From positions 1,801,857 through 1,865,856 of the forward strand of contig NZ_JACVAU010000001.1 of assembly GCF_014852005.1 (NCBI RefSeq): a stretch of 64,000 bases of DNA. The letters run 5' to 3'. Position 1 is the first letter of the stretch. The number at the start of each line of letters is the position of its first letter. This stretch comes from Pseudoxanthomonas sp. PXM03. GTDB lineage: Bacteria; Pseudomonadota; Gammaproteobacteria; Xanthomonadales; Xanthomonadaceae. Positions 11,219-22,824 of this stretch are shown here, one piece after another. Made by a program: the position numbers and the translations under genes. The notes under the pieces were generated by a model that did no database searches, was not told the DNA's origin, and saw nothing but the letters and a program-made list of their open reading frames with translations.

Positions 11219-11572
11219 TAGGGGCGCCCCAAGCGTCAAGAGAGTGACGCTCAGGGGCAGAATGGGCTCCCGTCTGCACGAAGCGACGGGCCACCGGCCG
11301 CCGGCGGAGCTGTTTTCCGGCGCGCCCCCTGATCCACCGCGCGCCAAGGATGGACGGAAAGGCCTCATTCCGTGACGGAGGTCACCATGTTCTGCCCTGA
11401 CACCCCCTGGCCACGGCTGGCACGCTTCCTGCGAAGATTCACACGCAGGACGGTCAATTTTCCGCCGCCCGCGCCGATAGAGATCAGGGGAGGGGGCCCC
11501 GGGATTCGCATCGGTTCCCTTCGTGGATCACGGACCCTGCCCGGGTCCGCGCCGCCGAACAGGACTGCCGAC
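11219..11572 (+). other. Intergenic region between lysS and rpfG
   Basis: This 354-base stretch has no convincing gene. Just after lysS are small inverted repeats (AGCGTCA/TGACGCT at 11232-11251) without a T run. A 7-bp stem with a 5-base loop (CGGACCC/GGGTCCG, 11531-11549) lies immediately before the rpfG ribosome site and may shape the rpfG leader. An upstream in-frame extension of rpfG runs through here but has proline- and arginine-rich, non-family sequence. No clear sigma70 promoter was found. Confidence 0.5.
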
Positions 11573-12712
11573 ATGTTAGATGCGAGCGCTGCCACCGCCG
11601 GAGTATCCTTGCCCGACAGCCACGTGATGTGGCCACAAGGGGTGGGTAACGCTTTGAATATCGTCATCGTCGACGATCAGACGTCTGCGCGCACGATGCT
11701 GCGCCATGTCATCGAGGACATCGCGTCCGAGCTGACCGTCCATGATTTCGGCGATCCGCTGGCAGCGCTGGAATGGTGCGAGAAGAACCGCACCGACCTG
11801 CTGCTGCTCGACTACCGCATGCCGGGCATGGACGGGTTGGAATTCGCGCGCCGCTTCCGCCGGCTGCCGATGCATCGCGACATCGCGATCATCCTGATCA
11901 CCGTGGTGGGCGATGAACCCATCCGCCAGGCCGCGCTGGAAGCCGGCGTGATCGACTTCCTGGTCAAGCCGGTGCGTCCGCGAGAACTCCGTGCACGCTG
12001 CCGCAACCTGCTGCAGCTCCGCCAGCAGTCCGAGAACGTCAAGCAGCGTGCGCTCTCGCTGGAGCAGCGCCTGCTGTCCAGCATGCACGAGGTCGAGGAG
12101 CGCGAGCGCGAGACACTGTCGCGGCTGGCGCGTGCCATCGAGTATCGCGACAGCGGCACCAGTGCATACCTGGAGCGCATGGCCCATGTGGCCGGCCTGA
12201 TCGCCGAACAACTCGGCTTGCCTGAAGACGAAGTACGCACCATCGAGATGGCCGCCCCGTTGCACGACATGGGCAAGATCGCCATTCCCGATTCGGTGCT
12301 GATGAAGGCCGGCCCGCTGACGGCCGAAGAAACCGATGTCATGCGTCGCCACCCGAAGATCGGTCACCAGTTGCTGTCGGGCAGCCAGAACCGCTTCATC
12401 CAGACCGGCGCCCTGATCGCCTTGCGCCACCATGAGCGCTACGACGGCAGCGGCTACCCCGATGGCCTCGTGGGTGAGCAGATTCCGTTGGAAGCGAGGA
12501 TAGTGGCGGTTGCGGATGTCTTCGATGCGTTGATTTCACCGCGGCCGTACAAGAAGGCCTGGGAGAAGGACGCGGCGCTGGCTTATCTGTATGCACAGCG
12601 CGGTCGCCTGTTCGATCCCGCATGTGTCGACGCGCTGATCCGTGGGCGGGCGCGGCTTGACGACATCTGCGAACGCTACTCGACGGTGCAGAGCCGTCCA
12701 GGGATGGAGTAA
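11573..12712 (+). CDS. rpfG: Cyclic di-GMP phosphodiesterase response regulator RpfG
   Basis: RpfG is the response regulator of DSF quorum sensing. When phosphorylated by RpfC it hydrolyses cyclic di-GMP, which raises virulence-factor synthesis and disperses biofilm in Xanthomonas. It has 379 residues from the ATG that follows AGGA. The REC domain covers about 26-145, with the phospho-acceptor at D80 (LLLLDYRMPGMDG). A linker helix leads to the HD-GYP domain, with HD at 231-232 (PLHDMGKIAIPDS) and the GYP triad at 294-296 (HHERYDGSGYPDG). All catalytic signatures are intact. The stop is three bases before rpfC, so the pair is co-transcribed. Confidence 0.96.
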   Translation: MLDASAATAGVSLPDSHVMWPQGVGNALNIVIVDDQTSARTMLRHVIEDIASELTVHDFGDPLAALEWCEKNRTDLLLLDYRMPGMDGLEFARRFRRLPMHRDIAIILITVVGDEPIRQAALEAGVIDFLVKPVRPRELRARCRNLLQLRQQSENVKQRALSLEQRLLSSMHEVEERERETLSRLARAIEYRDSGTSAYLERMAHVAGLIAEQLGLPEDEVRTIEMAAPLHDMGKIAIPDSVLMKAGPLTAEETDVMRRHPKIGHQLLSGSQNRFIQTGALIALRHHERYDGSGYPDGLVGEQIPLEARIVAVADVFDALISPRPYKKAWEKDAALAYLYAQRGRLFDPACVDALIRGRARLDDICERYSTVQSRPGME

Positions 12713-12715
12713 GCC

Positions 12716-14908
12716 ATGTCCAATGTCCTTGCATGGATCAAGTCCCGCCTGGCGCACCGTGGCGACAGCGAGCACGGACAGGCGCTGATCCGGATCGCGC
12801 TGATCTCCATCATCCTGACCTATGCGTTGCTGCCTTCCTCGCGCACCGCGCTGCCGGCGGACGAATACACCGTCGTCCTGACCATCATCACGTCGGGCCT
12901 GGTCAACAGTCTCGGCATCTTCGCCTGGCTGCTGGTGCAGCCGGGCAAGTCCCACGTCCGTCGCGGACTGGGCATGATCGCCGACTACGGATTGCTGGCA
13001 GCGGCGATGAACGGCATGGGCGAACCGCTCTCGTGGGCGTACGTCGTGCTGATGTGGATCACGGTGGGCAATGGCCTGCGCTACGGCAATCGCTACCTGG
13101 TGGTTGCGGTTGCGATGGCCAGCACCGCCTTCGCGGCCGTGGTCGCGATGAACGACTACTGGCGCGCCAACACGACCCTCGGCGTTGGCCTGGTGCTGGG
13201 CCTGATCGCCGTGCCGATGTACCTGTCCGGCCTGCTGCGCGACCTGACCCGCGCGACCGACGAGGCGCGTCGTGCGAACGAGGCGAAGAGCCGGTTCCTG
13301 GCCAACATGAGTCATGAATTCCGCACGCCGCTGAATGGTCTGGCAGGCATGTCGGAACTGCTGGCGACCACCCGGCTGGATGCCGAACAGCGCGAATGCC
13401 TGTCCACCATCCAGGCTTCCACGCGTACCCTGCTGGGCCTGGTCGAGGACGTGCTGGACATTTCCGCCATCGAGGCGGGCAAGGTCAAGCTGAACGTGGT
13501 CGAGTTCGCGCCCCGCGAACTGGTGGAGAGCATCGGGCTGATCCTGATGCCGCAGGCGCGTGGCAAGCAGGTGCGTTACGAAGGACACGTGGACGATGCC
13601 GTACCGCTGAAGCTGCGCGGTGATGCCGGCCACCTGCGCCAGGTGCTGCTCAACCTTGCCGGCAACGCGGTCAAGTTCACCGATGAGGGCGAGGTGCGGG
13701 TGGCGGTCACGCCGATGATGGTGGATGGGCAGCACATGCGCCTGCGCTTCACCGTCACCGATACCGGCATCGGTGTTCCCGTCGCCTTGCGTGAACGGTT
13801 GTTCGAAGCGTTTGAACAGGCCGACGGCAGCCTGTCGCGGCGCTACGGTGGCACGGGCCTGGGCACGACCATCGCGAAGGGGTTGACCGAGGCGATGGGC
13901 GGCACCATCGGCTTCGAAAGCAATGAGCAACGGGGCAGCTGCTTCTGGGTCGAGTTGCCCTTCGAAGCCGTGCCCGAACGGGTCATGGTACCGGCGGTGC
14001 ACGGGCATGCCGAGTGGCTGCAGGAAGAGCCGGAAGCCTCGAGCGCGGAGAACATCATCGCGTTCTCCGATCCGTTCCTGCGCCATCGCGCACGCGTGCG
14101 CAGCATGCAGATCCTGGTGGCCGACGACCACGAGGCCAACCGCATGGTCGTGCAGCGCCTGTTGCAGAAGGCGGGGCACCGCATCACCTGCGTCAACGGT
14201 GGTGAAGAGGTGCTGGATGCGCTGGAATCGGCGTCTTACGACGCGGTGATCTGCGACCTGCACATGCCCGGCCTGAGCGGCCTGGATCTGCTGAAACAAT
14301 TGCGCGTGATGGAAGCCGGCAGCGGTAGCCGCACGCCGGTACTCATCCTCAGTGCCGACGTGACGCCCGAGTCGATCCAGCGCTGCGAACAGGCGGGTGC
14401 GCGCGCCTTCCTGGCCAAGCCCGTGGTCGCCACGCGGTTGCTGGATGCGCTGGCGGACATCGCCACGTCGGGCCGCGTCTCCGCGACCGCGACGGTGGCC
14501 GCGCCCGTGCGTCCGGAAATGTCGGACGGTGTCCTCGATGTCAGCGTACTGGACGAACTCACCGCGCTCGGCATGGGTGATGCCTTCGAACGCGAGTTCA
14601 TCGAGCAATGCCTCAACGATGCGGACGGATGCATAGGCGCCATGGCCCATGCGATGGAGCGGGGCGATGGCGAACACCTGCGCGAGCACGCGCATGCGCT
14701 GAAAGGCGTGGCCAGCAACCTGGGCCTGGTGAAGCTTGCGGCAGCCGCAGGCGAGATGATGAGCCTGGCCGATTGGCAGATCACGCGCGAATGGCGGCAC
14801 CGCCTGGCGGCGCTCAACTCGCACCTGAGCCACGGTCGCGCGGCGCTCGATGCGCGGCAACGCGTGCGTGGTGCCGTCGAGAAAGGCGGCGAGGGCACTT
14901 TATCGTGA
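12716..14908 (+). CDS. rpfC: DSF-sensing hybrid histidine kinase RpfC
   Basis: RpfC is the membrane sensor for the DSF fatty-acid signal. It autophosphorylates and relays phosphate to RpfG, and in Xanthomonas it also restrains RpfF. It has 730 residues. About five hydrophobic segments lie in residues 22-172. The dimerisation domain has H200 (FLANMSHEFRTPLNG) and the ATPase domain has the N, G1 and G2 boxes (LAGNAVKFTDEG, DTGIGVP, GGTGLGTTIAKGL). The receiver domain has D514 and the C-terminal Hpt domain has H660 (HALKGVASNLG). The start is 3 bases after rpfG. There is no rpfH between them, unlike X. campestris pv. campestris. Confidence 0.95.
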   Translation: MSNVLAWIKSRLAHRGDSEHGQALIRIALISIILTYALLPSSRTALPADEYTVVLTIITSGLVNSLGIFAWLLVQPGKSHVRRGLGMIADYGLLAAAMNGMGEPLSWAYVVLMWITVGNGLRYGNRYLVVAVAMASTAFAAVVAMNDYWRANTTLGVGLVLGLIAVPMYLSGLLRDLTRATDEARRANEAKSRFLANMSHEFRTPLNGLAGMSELLATTRLDAEQRECLSTIQASTRTLLGLVEDVLDISAIEAGKVKLNVVEFAPRELVESIGLILMPQARGKQVRYEGHVDDAVPLKLRGDAGHLRQVLLNLAGNAVKFTDEGEVRVAVTPMMVDGQHMRLRFTVTDTGIGVPVALRERLFEAFEQADGSLSRRYGGTGLGTTIAKGLTEAMGGTIGFESNEQRGSCFWVELPFEAVPERVMVPAVHGHAEWLQEEPEASSAENIIAFSDPFLRHRARVRSMQILVADDHEANRMVVQRLLQKAGHRITCVNGGEEVLDALESASYDAVICDLHMPGLSGLDLLKQLRVMEAGSGSRTPVLILSADVTPESIQRCEQAGARAFLAKPVVATRLLDALADIATSGRVSATATVAAPVRPEMSDGVLDVSVLDELTALGMGDAFEREFIEQCLNDADGCIGAMAHAMERGDGEHLREHAHALKGVASNLGLVKLAAAAGEMMSLADWQITREWRHRLAALNSHLSHGRAALDARQRVRGAVEKGGEGTLS

Positions 14909-15017
14909 CGCGCGCATCCGCCGCTGTTCATGCGATGGCATGCAGTGGCGAAACGCAGCGCGTCGGGTGTCCACGGGATGGATGGTCCCTGGCGAGTACG
15001 GTGACCCGGACTCGCCC

Positions 15018-15054
15018 TTGAAGGCGCGAAGGCGCGCTTCAACCCCCTGATTTT
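15018..15054 (+). terminator. Possible rpfC terminator
   Basis: A stem TTGAAG-GCGC / GCGC-(G bulge)-CTTCAA with a 4-base loop is followed by CCCCCTGATTTT. It sits between the convergent rpfC and rpfF. The T run is short and delayed. Confidence 0.35.
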
Positions 15055-15092
15055 CCCTGCGTGTTTGCAAGCAGACTACGGGTGCTGCTCTC

Positions 15093-15959
15093 TCAGGCGG
15101 CGCGGATCGACCGCTTCTCCTGCGCGCGGACGATGCGCTCCATCATCTTCAGCGACTTGTCACCCAGGGTCAGTGCGGTATCCACCCACACTTCGGTGAT
15201 GCCCATCAGTTCGTCGTAACCCACGGGCTGGGCCAGGTTGCGGCAAGCATTCAGCGCCAGATGCGCGTGCGGTGAACGACGCTGCTTGTCGATGATCGTC
15301 TGCACGGCGGCGGCGCCCTGGCCCTTCGGCACCAGTACGTCGACCACGCCCATTCTGTACAGCTCGTCGCTGGTGTAGATGTTGCCTTCCAGGATGATCT
15401 TCTCGGCGACCTGCGGCGACACGCGCTTGCACAGGAAGGAGTACGCGCCCATGCCCGGGAAAAGGCCGAACAATACTTCCGGCAGTCCCATGTCCACGCC
15501 TTCTTCGGCCACGATCGTGTGGCAGGACAACGCGATCTCCAGGCCACCGCCCAAGGCATCACCCTGGATCAGCGCGATGGTGCGGACGTCGCCGCCGAGG
15601 CCGGTGTTGAGGTGGTGGACGCCATCGATGCAGCGGCGCGCGTAGCTGAGCAGTCGGTCGCGGTTGTTCTCGCGGATCAGCTGCGAGAACAGTTCCAGAT
15701 CGCCGCCAAGGTTGAACGCATTCGCGTCGGACGCGATGACGAGGTGACGCAGCTTGCCCGGCTGGCGCTGCGACTCGCGCAGGGTGATCGAGTTGGTGAA
15801 GCTCAGCACATCGTCGAGCATCTGGCTGCGGAAGCACGGACGCACGCCGGGTGCGGCATCGGAGTGCATGTACAGCCAGTGGGCATCACCGCTGGGTTCG
15901 GATTCGACGCGGATGGTCGGGAAGGCACGGGTGCGCTGCAGTTTTTCGACGTTGTTCAT
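15093..15959 (-). CDS. rpfF: DSF synthase RpfF
   Basis: RpfF is a crotonase-fold enzyme that forms the diffusible signal factor (cis-11-methyl-2-dodecenoic acid type) by dehydrating a 3-hydroxyacyl-ACP and releasing the acid with its thioesterase activity. The 288-residue length fits. The two catalytic glutamates fall exactly at E141 and E161 (ALGGGLEIALSC and MGLPEVLFG), as in the Xanthomonas enzyme. The ATG is preceded by AAGGAG at good spacing. It is convergent to rpfC and downstream of rpfB, but a strong terminator follows rpfB, so it is probably transcribed mostly from its own promoter. Confidence 0.96.
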   Translation of the reverse strand: MNNVEKLQRTRAFPTIRVESEPSGDAHWLYMHSDAAPGVRPCFRSQMLDDVLSFTNSITLRESQRQPGKLRHLVIASDANAFNLGGDLELFSQLIRENNRDRLLSYARRCIDGVHHLNTGLGGDVRTIALIQGDALGGGLEIALSCHTIVAEEGVDMGLPEVLFGLFPGMGAYSFLCKRVSPQVAEKIILEGNIYTSDELYRMGVVDVLVPKGQGAAAVQTIIDKQRRSPHAHLALNACRNLAQPVGYDELMGITEVWVDTALTLGDKSLKMMERIVRAQEKRSIRAA

Positions 15960-16122
15960 GAGGAACTCCTTGGAGGGTTTCTTGCCCGCGCGGCAGGGGA
16001 AGCGGGTGACGGATTAATGTGACGCAGGTGGCATCACGCGCCGATCCTACACCTGAACGAATAATTAAAATCCAGTGCACGCACGCGCTTGTGCGACGGC
16101 AAGCGCGCCAAGGGGATACCAG

Positions 16123-16139
16123 CATCACGATTTGTGATG
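16123..16139. promoter_or_regulatory. Palindrome upstream of rpfF
   Basis: CATCAC-GATTT-GTGATG is a perfect 6-bp inverted repeat about 165 bases upstream of the rpfF start. An AT-rich stretch (AATAATTAAAAT, 16060-16071) lies between it and the gene and could be the promoter core. It is a candidate regulator site; no known consensus is matched. Confidence 0.3.
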
Positions 16140-16170
16140 GGCGTCTAGAATTCGCATCTAAAGTCCTGAA

Positions 16171-16203
16171 CGAAAAGAAAAAGGCCGGCGCATGGCCGGC
16201 CTT
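16171..16203 (-). terminator. Rho-independent terminator of rpfB
   Basis: On the minus strand a 9-bp perfect stem (AAGGCCGGC/GCCGGCCTT, 5-base loop) is followed by TTTTTCTTTT. It lies 22 bases after the rpfB stop. Confidence 0.88.
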
Positions 16204-16224
16204 GTTCAGGCACGTGAACAGGGG

Positions 16225-17904
16225 TCAGGAGGCCTTGGCGGGCTCCCGCAGTTCCTTGCGCAGGATCTTGCCGACGTTGGTCTTGGGCAGCTCCGTGCGG
16301 AACTCGATGTGGCGCGGTTGCTTGTAACCGGTCAGGTTGTCGCGGCAGTACGCCTTCACTTGTTCAGCCGTGAGGTTGGGGTCTTTCTTCACGATGAAGA
16401 CCTTCACGGCTTCACCCGACTTGTCGTCCGGCACGCCGATTGCAGCGACTTCAAGCACCCCTTCCAGGCCGGCGATGACGTCCTCGACCTCATTCGGATA
16501 CACGTTGAAGCCGGAGACCAGGATCATGTCCTTCTTGCGGTCGACGATGTAGAAGAAACCGTTCTCGTCCATCTTCGCCATGTCGCCGGTATGCAGCCAG
16601 CCATCGGCGTCCATGACGTTCGCGGTTTCCTCGGGGCGCTGCCAGTAGCCCTTCATGACCTGCGGGCCCTTGATGCACAGTTCACCGACCTCGCCGACGG
16701 GCACGATGTTGCCATCGTCGTCCTTCAGGCAGGCATCGGTCGAGGGCACCGGCAGGCCGATGGCACCGTTGTAGTCGTGCAGGTTCATCGGGTTGATGCA
16801 GGCCGCAGGCGATGTCTCGGTCAGTCCGTAGGCTTCGACCAGCGTCACGCCCGTGACCTTCTTCCATTTCTCCGCCACCGCACGCTGCACGGCCATGCCG
16901 CCACCGAGCGTCATCTTGAGGTTGGAGAAATCGACTTCGTCGAAACCGGGTGTGTTGAGCAGGCCATTGAACAGCGTGTTGACGCCGGTGATGGCGGTGA
17001 AGCGGGTGGCTTTGAGTTCCTTCACGAAGCCCGGCATGTCGCGCGGGTTGGTGATCAGGTGGTTCAGTCCGCCCAGCTTCATGAAAACCAGGCAGTTCGC
17101 TGTCAGCGCGAAGATGTGGTACAGCGGCAGCGCGGTGATGATCACCTCGTTGCCGTAGTCCAGCCCCGTGCCCACCCACACGCCCGCCTGCTGCATGTTG
17201 GCCACGAGATTGCGGTGCGTGAGCATCGCGCCCTTGGCCACGCCGGTGGTGCCACCGGTGTACTGCAGGAAGGCGATGTCGCCGGAATCGATGTCGACTT
17301 CGGGCAGCGTGTGCAACTGCCCCAGTGTCAATGTGTCCTTGAAGCGTACGGTGCCCGGGATGTCGTAGTCCGGCACCATCTTTTTCACATACTTCAGCAC
17401 GAAGTTGACGATCGCACCCTTGGGGAAACCGACCAGGTCGCCCAGCGCCGTGGTGATGACCTGCTTGACCTGCGTGCCCGCCAGGGCCTCCTGCGCGGTC
17501 TTGCCGAAGTTGTCCACGACCAGCAGCACGCTGGCGCCCGAGTCCACCAGCTGGTGCTTCAGTTCGCGCGGGGTGTACATCGGATTGACGTTGACGACCG
17601 TCAGTCCTGCGCGCAGTACGCCGAAGATGGCGATGGGGTACTGCAGGCAGTTCGGCATCATGATGGCGACACGGTCGCCCTTCTTGAGCTTCAGTTCGCC
17701 GAGCAGGTAGGCCGCGAATTGCCGGCTGAGCTTGTCGATCTCGCCGTAGGTCAGGGTCTTGCCGAAGTTGCGGAACGCGGGGCGGTCGCGGTACTTGCTG
17801 ATCGCCTCATCGAAGACGGACACGATGGAGCGGTACTGCTCCAGGTCCACTTCCTGCGGCACGCCTTGCGGGTAACTCTTGAACCACGGACGTTCCTGAC
17901 TCAT
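16225..17904 (-). CDS. rpfB: Long-chain fatty-acid CoA ligase RpfB
   Basis: RpfB is an AMP-forming acyl-CoA synthetase of the FadD class. In Xanthomonas it helps turn over DSF and activates free fatty acids for membrane lipid use. It has 559 residues from the ATG preceded by GGGAGGGAG. The ATP-binding P-loop is YTGGTTGVAKGAML near residue 210. The motif AYGLTETSP comes at about 340, and the adenylation hinge GWLHTGDMAKMDENGF / DRKKDMILVSGFNVYP at about 430-465. It is co-oriented with rpfF but separated by a terminator and 265 bases. Confidence 0.94.
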   Translation of the reverse strand: MSQERPWFKSYPQGVPQEVDLEQYRSIVSVFDEAISKYRDRPAFRNFGKTLTYGEIDKLSRQFAAYLLGELKLKKGDRVAIMMPNCLQYPIAIFGVLRAGLTVVNVNPMYTPRELKHQLVDSGASVLLVVDNFGKTAQEALAGTQVKQVITTALGDLVGFPKGAIVNFVLKYVKKMVPDYDIPGTVRFKDTLTLGQLHTLPEVDIDSGDIAFLQYTGGTTGVAKGAMLTHRNLVANMQQAGVWVGTGLDYGNEVIITALPLYHIFALTANCLVFMKLGGLNHLITNPRDMPGFVKELKATRFTAITGVNTLFNGLLNTPGFDEVDFSNLKMTLGGGMAVQRAVAEKWKKVTGVTLVEAYGLTETSPAACINPMNLHDYNGAIGLPVPSTDACLKDDDGNIVPVGEVGELCIKGPQVMKGYWQRPEETANVMDADGWLHTGDMAKMDENGFFYIVDRKKDMILVSGFNVYPNEVEDVIAGLEGVLEVAAIGVPDDKSGEAVKVFIVKKDPNLTAEQVKAYCRDNLTGYKQPRHIEFRTELPKTNVGKILRKELREPAKAS

Positions 17905-18020
17905 CGTTCTGCTCCCTCCCCAGGGTCTTCGGGCTGCCTTGCGGCGAACTGTGGGCGAGCGCCCGGTCACGGGCGCCTGTCGGGAGCATACCGTTCCGGA
18001 TGGAAAAGGCGAAGGTTTCG

Positions 18021-18461
18021 ATGTCGACAGTGAGGTGGAAGGGAGCCGGATGTCTGCTGGCGCTGATGCTGGGTCTGGTCGCGTGCACGACCGATACACC
18101 CGAAGCGCAGGTGCGGCAACGGTTCGACGACATGCAGGCGGCCGTGGAAGAGGGCCGTGTCGGCGATTTCATGGATGGAGTGAGCCGCGACTTCAGCGGC
18201 GATGGCGGCATGGACAATGCTGCGTTGCACAACCTGCTCAAGATGCAGACGCTGGCAAATGCACGCGTCGGCGCCACCACGGGTCCGCTGGACGTTCGGG
18301 TGGAAGGCGACAGTGCTTCGGTTGCGTTCCGCGTGCTGCTGACAGGGGGCAACGGTCGATTCCTGCCCGAGCAGGCGCGCAGCTATCAGGTGATGACGGC
18401 CTGGCACAGAGAGGACGGCGACTGGCGTGTGTATCACGCGCGATGGGATGACGCCCGGTGA
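18021..18461 (+). CDS. Small lipoprotein, NTF2/SnoaL-like
   Basis: The product is a 146-residue probable lipoprotein. A hydrophobic signal ends in the lipobox LVAC, giving a lipidated Cys. The mature part (QVRQRFDDMQAAVEEGRVGDFMDGVSRDF, then DWRVYHARWD) resembles the cone-shaped NTF2-like fold of small periplasmic proteins. No active site is evident. The start at 18021 has GAAGG just upstream; an in-frame ATG at 18000 would add seven residues and lacks a ribosome site. It is divergent from rpfB (116 bases apart), and its TGA abuts the stop of the convergent gene. Function unknown. Confidence 0.7.
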   Translation: MSTVRWKGAGCLLALMLGLVACTTDTPEAQVRQRFDDMQAAVEEGRVGDFMDGVSRDFSGDGGMDNAALHNLLKMQTLANARVGATTGPLDVRVEGDSASVAFRVLLTGGNGRFLPEQARSYQVMTAWHREDGDWRVYHARWDDAR

Positions 18462-18941
18462 TCATTTCACCGGCGTGAGTTTTCCAGCCGTCCATCGGTA
18501 GCGCAGCGTCTTCTCGATGGTCGGGCAGCAATGCGGATCGTTCGGGCCGGGCCATTTCGTCTTGAGTTCAACCACGCGATCGCGGACGGTCATTGCTTCG
18601 ACGCTGCCCAAAGGTTCGTGCGTTTCGCCTGCCGGCACGTAGCGTGTTCCTTGCTGCGCCAGGACGGCCACACCATGGTGCCAATAGGTGGGGCCGTACA
18701 GGGTCCACAGCACGACGATCTCGTCCTGTCCGTCGTTGTCGAGGTCGGTGATGACGACATCCCCCGCCTCGTAGGTTTCCTGCGGATTTCCACCCGCCGA
18801 CTGCTTGCCGGCGACGTACTGTTCGGCGATGCGCCGGGCCTGTCCCGCATCGGGCGACGCGGCCAGCGCTACCGGGGCCGAGGCGCCGGCGATGCAGGCA
18901 GACGCCAGCAGTACGCTCAAGCGAAGGATCATGATGTCCAT
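18462..18941 (-). CDS. Exported protein with a calcium-loop-like repeat
   Basis: This protein of about 159 residues has a signal peptide (ILRLSVLLASACIAGASAPVALA). One DxDxDGxDE stretch (VITDLDNDGQDEIVVLW) resembles the calcium-binding loops of FG-GAP/VCBS repeats. Two adjacent cysteines (DPHCCPT) occur near the C-terminus. ATG codons at 18941 and 18932 are both possible starts; the first is used here. No homologous family is recognised with confidence. It is convergent with the lipoprotein gene, with no gap between stops. Confidence 0.65.
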   Translation of the reverse strand: MDIMILRLSVLLASACIAGASAPVALAASPDAGQARRIAEQYVAGKQSAGGNPQETYEAGDVVITDLDNDGQDEIVVLWTLYGPTYWHHGVAVLAQQGTRYVPAGETHEPLGSVEAMTVRDRVVELKTKWPGPNDPHCCPTIEKTLRYRWTAGKLTPVK

Positions 18942-19116
18942 GGCAGGGCACTCTGCAGCCTTCGAACGAAGGCCCTCTGCAGTGCAACGGAACCGGCGTG
19001 CGCAACCGGCAGCATGGAGGCCCCCTCCAAGAGTGCATTTGCATGCAAGGCCGCCCGCTGAGGTGAAGCAGGGGCGGGGCACGGGCCTCGAAATCCTCGG
19101 GACAGGCCACGCGCAG

Positions 19117-19140
19117 GAAAAAGGCCGCCCGAAGGCGGCC
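19117..19140 (-). terminator. Rho-independent terminator of acnA
   Basis: On the minus strand GGCCGCC-TTCG-GGCGGCC is a 7-bp stem with a stable UUCG loop, followed by TTTTTCC. It lies 35 bases after the acnA stop. Confidence 0.88.
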
Positions 19141-19175
19141 CCATTCTCTTGCGCCGGAACCCCGCGACTGGCGGG

Positions 19176-21944
<2,769 letters not shown>

Positions 21945-22132
21945 CGCGGAGGCTCCTGTAGCTATGGGGAAGGGGCGCAGGAGCAGCATAGGCCGCCGTT
22001 CCTTCGCGTCTTGTCGATGCTTGCCCGGATTATCCGCCAAGACTGAGACGGTCGTGACCCGACCAAAGCCGAAGGGCGGGACGGGTGGTGACGGGGGCGG
22101 GGCGAGCTCCTGTGCTGGGGTATGCCAGAGAA

Positions 22133-22155
22133 AGTATGTATAATTCGTCCATACT
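22133..22155 (+). promoter_or_regulatory. Promoter and palindromic operator of the toxin-antitoxin pair
   Basis: A consensus -10 TATAAT lies at 22139-22144 inside a perfect inverted repeat AGTATG-N11-CATACT (22133-22138 and 22150-22155). An operator overlapping the -10 box is the usual arrangement for autorepression by AbrB-fold antitoxins. Confidence 0.7.
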
Positions 22156-22170
22156 CAAGAGGGCGTGACG

Positions 22171-22377
22171 ATGGAAGCCACCGTTGCCGAGCGTGGACAG
22201 ATCACCCTCCCGAAGGCTGTGCGGGACGCACTTGGCCTGACCAAGGGAAGCGTGCTCAAGGTCGAGCTGGAAGGTAGCCGTATCGTGTTGCGGAAGAGTG
22301 TCGACGACGCGATCTCGCGCGTGCGCGGCAAGTTCGCCCTTGATGCGACGCCGACACCGGATACGCCTGCCGAATGA
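22171..22377 (+). CDS. AbrB-fold antitoxin (MazE/VapB type)
   Basis: This 68-residue protein has an N-terminal SpoVT/AbrB DNA-binding domain (ATVAERGQITLPKAVRDALG, then GSVLKVELEGSRIVLRK). It has a polar C-terminal tail that would wrap the toxin ([14 protein letters not shown]). It should neutralise the PIN toxin and repress the shared promoter. The start chosen is the ATG at 22171; a GTG two codons earlier is also in frame. It overlaps the toxin gene by ATGA, so the two are coupled. Confidence 0.87.
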   Translation: MEATVAERGQITLPKAVRDALGLTKGSVLKVELEGSRIVLRKSVDDAISRVRGKFALDATPTPDTPAE

Positions 22378-22775
22378 TCGCCGTCGACGCGCCGGTCCTG
22401 ATCGAACTGCTGACCGACGGCCCGCGCGCGGACGCCGTGGAGGCCGGCCTGCGCCAGAGTCTGGGCGGTGGTCGCGTGGTCGTCTGCGATGCCGCGCTGG
22501 CGCAGCTGTGTGCTTCGCTGCGCAACGGCGCGGATGCGCTGGCGGCGCTGGAGGAGATGGGCGTGCATTTCCATCCGGTCGAGGCCAAGTCCGCGTTGCG
22601 GGCCGGCGAGATGCAGCGACGTCATCGCCAGCGCGAAGCCGGGTCGCGGCCGATCGCCGACTTCCTGGTCGGCGCGCATGCGCTGCTGCAGTGCGATGGG
22701 CTGATCACCTTCGATACTGCGTTCCACCGCGACTATTTCAAGGGCCTGAAACTCATCGTGCCCGCCAACGAGTAA
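22374..22775 (+). CDS. PIN-domain ribonuclease toxin (VapC type)
   Basis: The product is a 133-residue probable RNase of the VapC group, which cleaves tRNA or rRNA to halt translation. The PIN fold is shown by the first acidic residue (D5 in [12 protein letters not shown]) and the C-terminal acidic cluster ([30 protein letters not shown]). The acidic residue usually found at the start of helix 3 is not clear: the stretch reads [15 protein letters not shown], with D39 but no glutamate. It ends 49 bases before acnB. Targets cannot be inferred. Confidence 0.85.
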   Translation: MIAVDAPVLIELLTDGPRADAVEAGLRQSLGGGRVVVCDAALAQLCASLRNGADALAALEEMGVHFHPVEAKSALRAGEMQRRHRQREAGSRPIADFLVGAHALLQCDGLITFDTAFHRDYFKGLKLIVPANE

Positions 22776-22824
22776 GCCTCAACCGTTTTCCTCTCCACCG
22801 CCCCATCGAACGACCGGAGTCACC

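Noticed and set aside
11372..11572. A 67-codon N-terminal extension of RpfG.
   Set aside because: The extension is Pro/Arg-rich and unlike response regulators. The ATG at 11573 has a ribosome site and gives the normal length, with D80, HD and GYP in register.
16018..16038. A CRP/Clp site (TGTGA...TCAC) before rpfF.
   Set aside because: The spacing between TGTGA and TCAC is 11 rather than 6 bases, so it does not fit the consensus.
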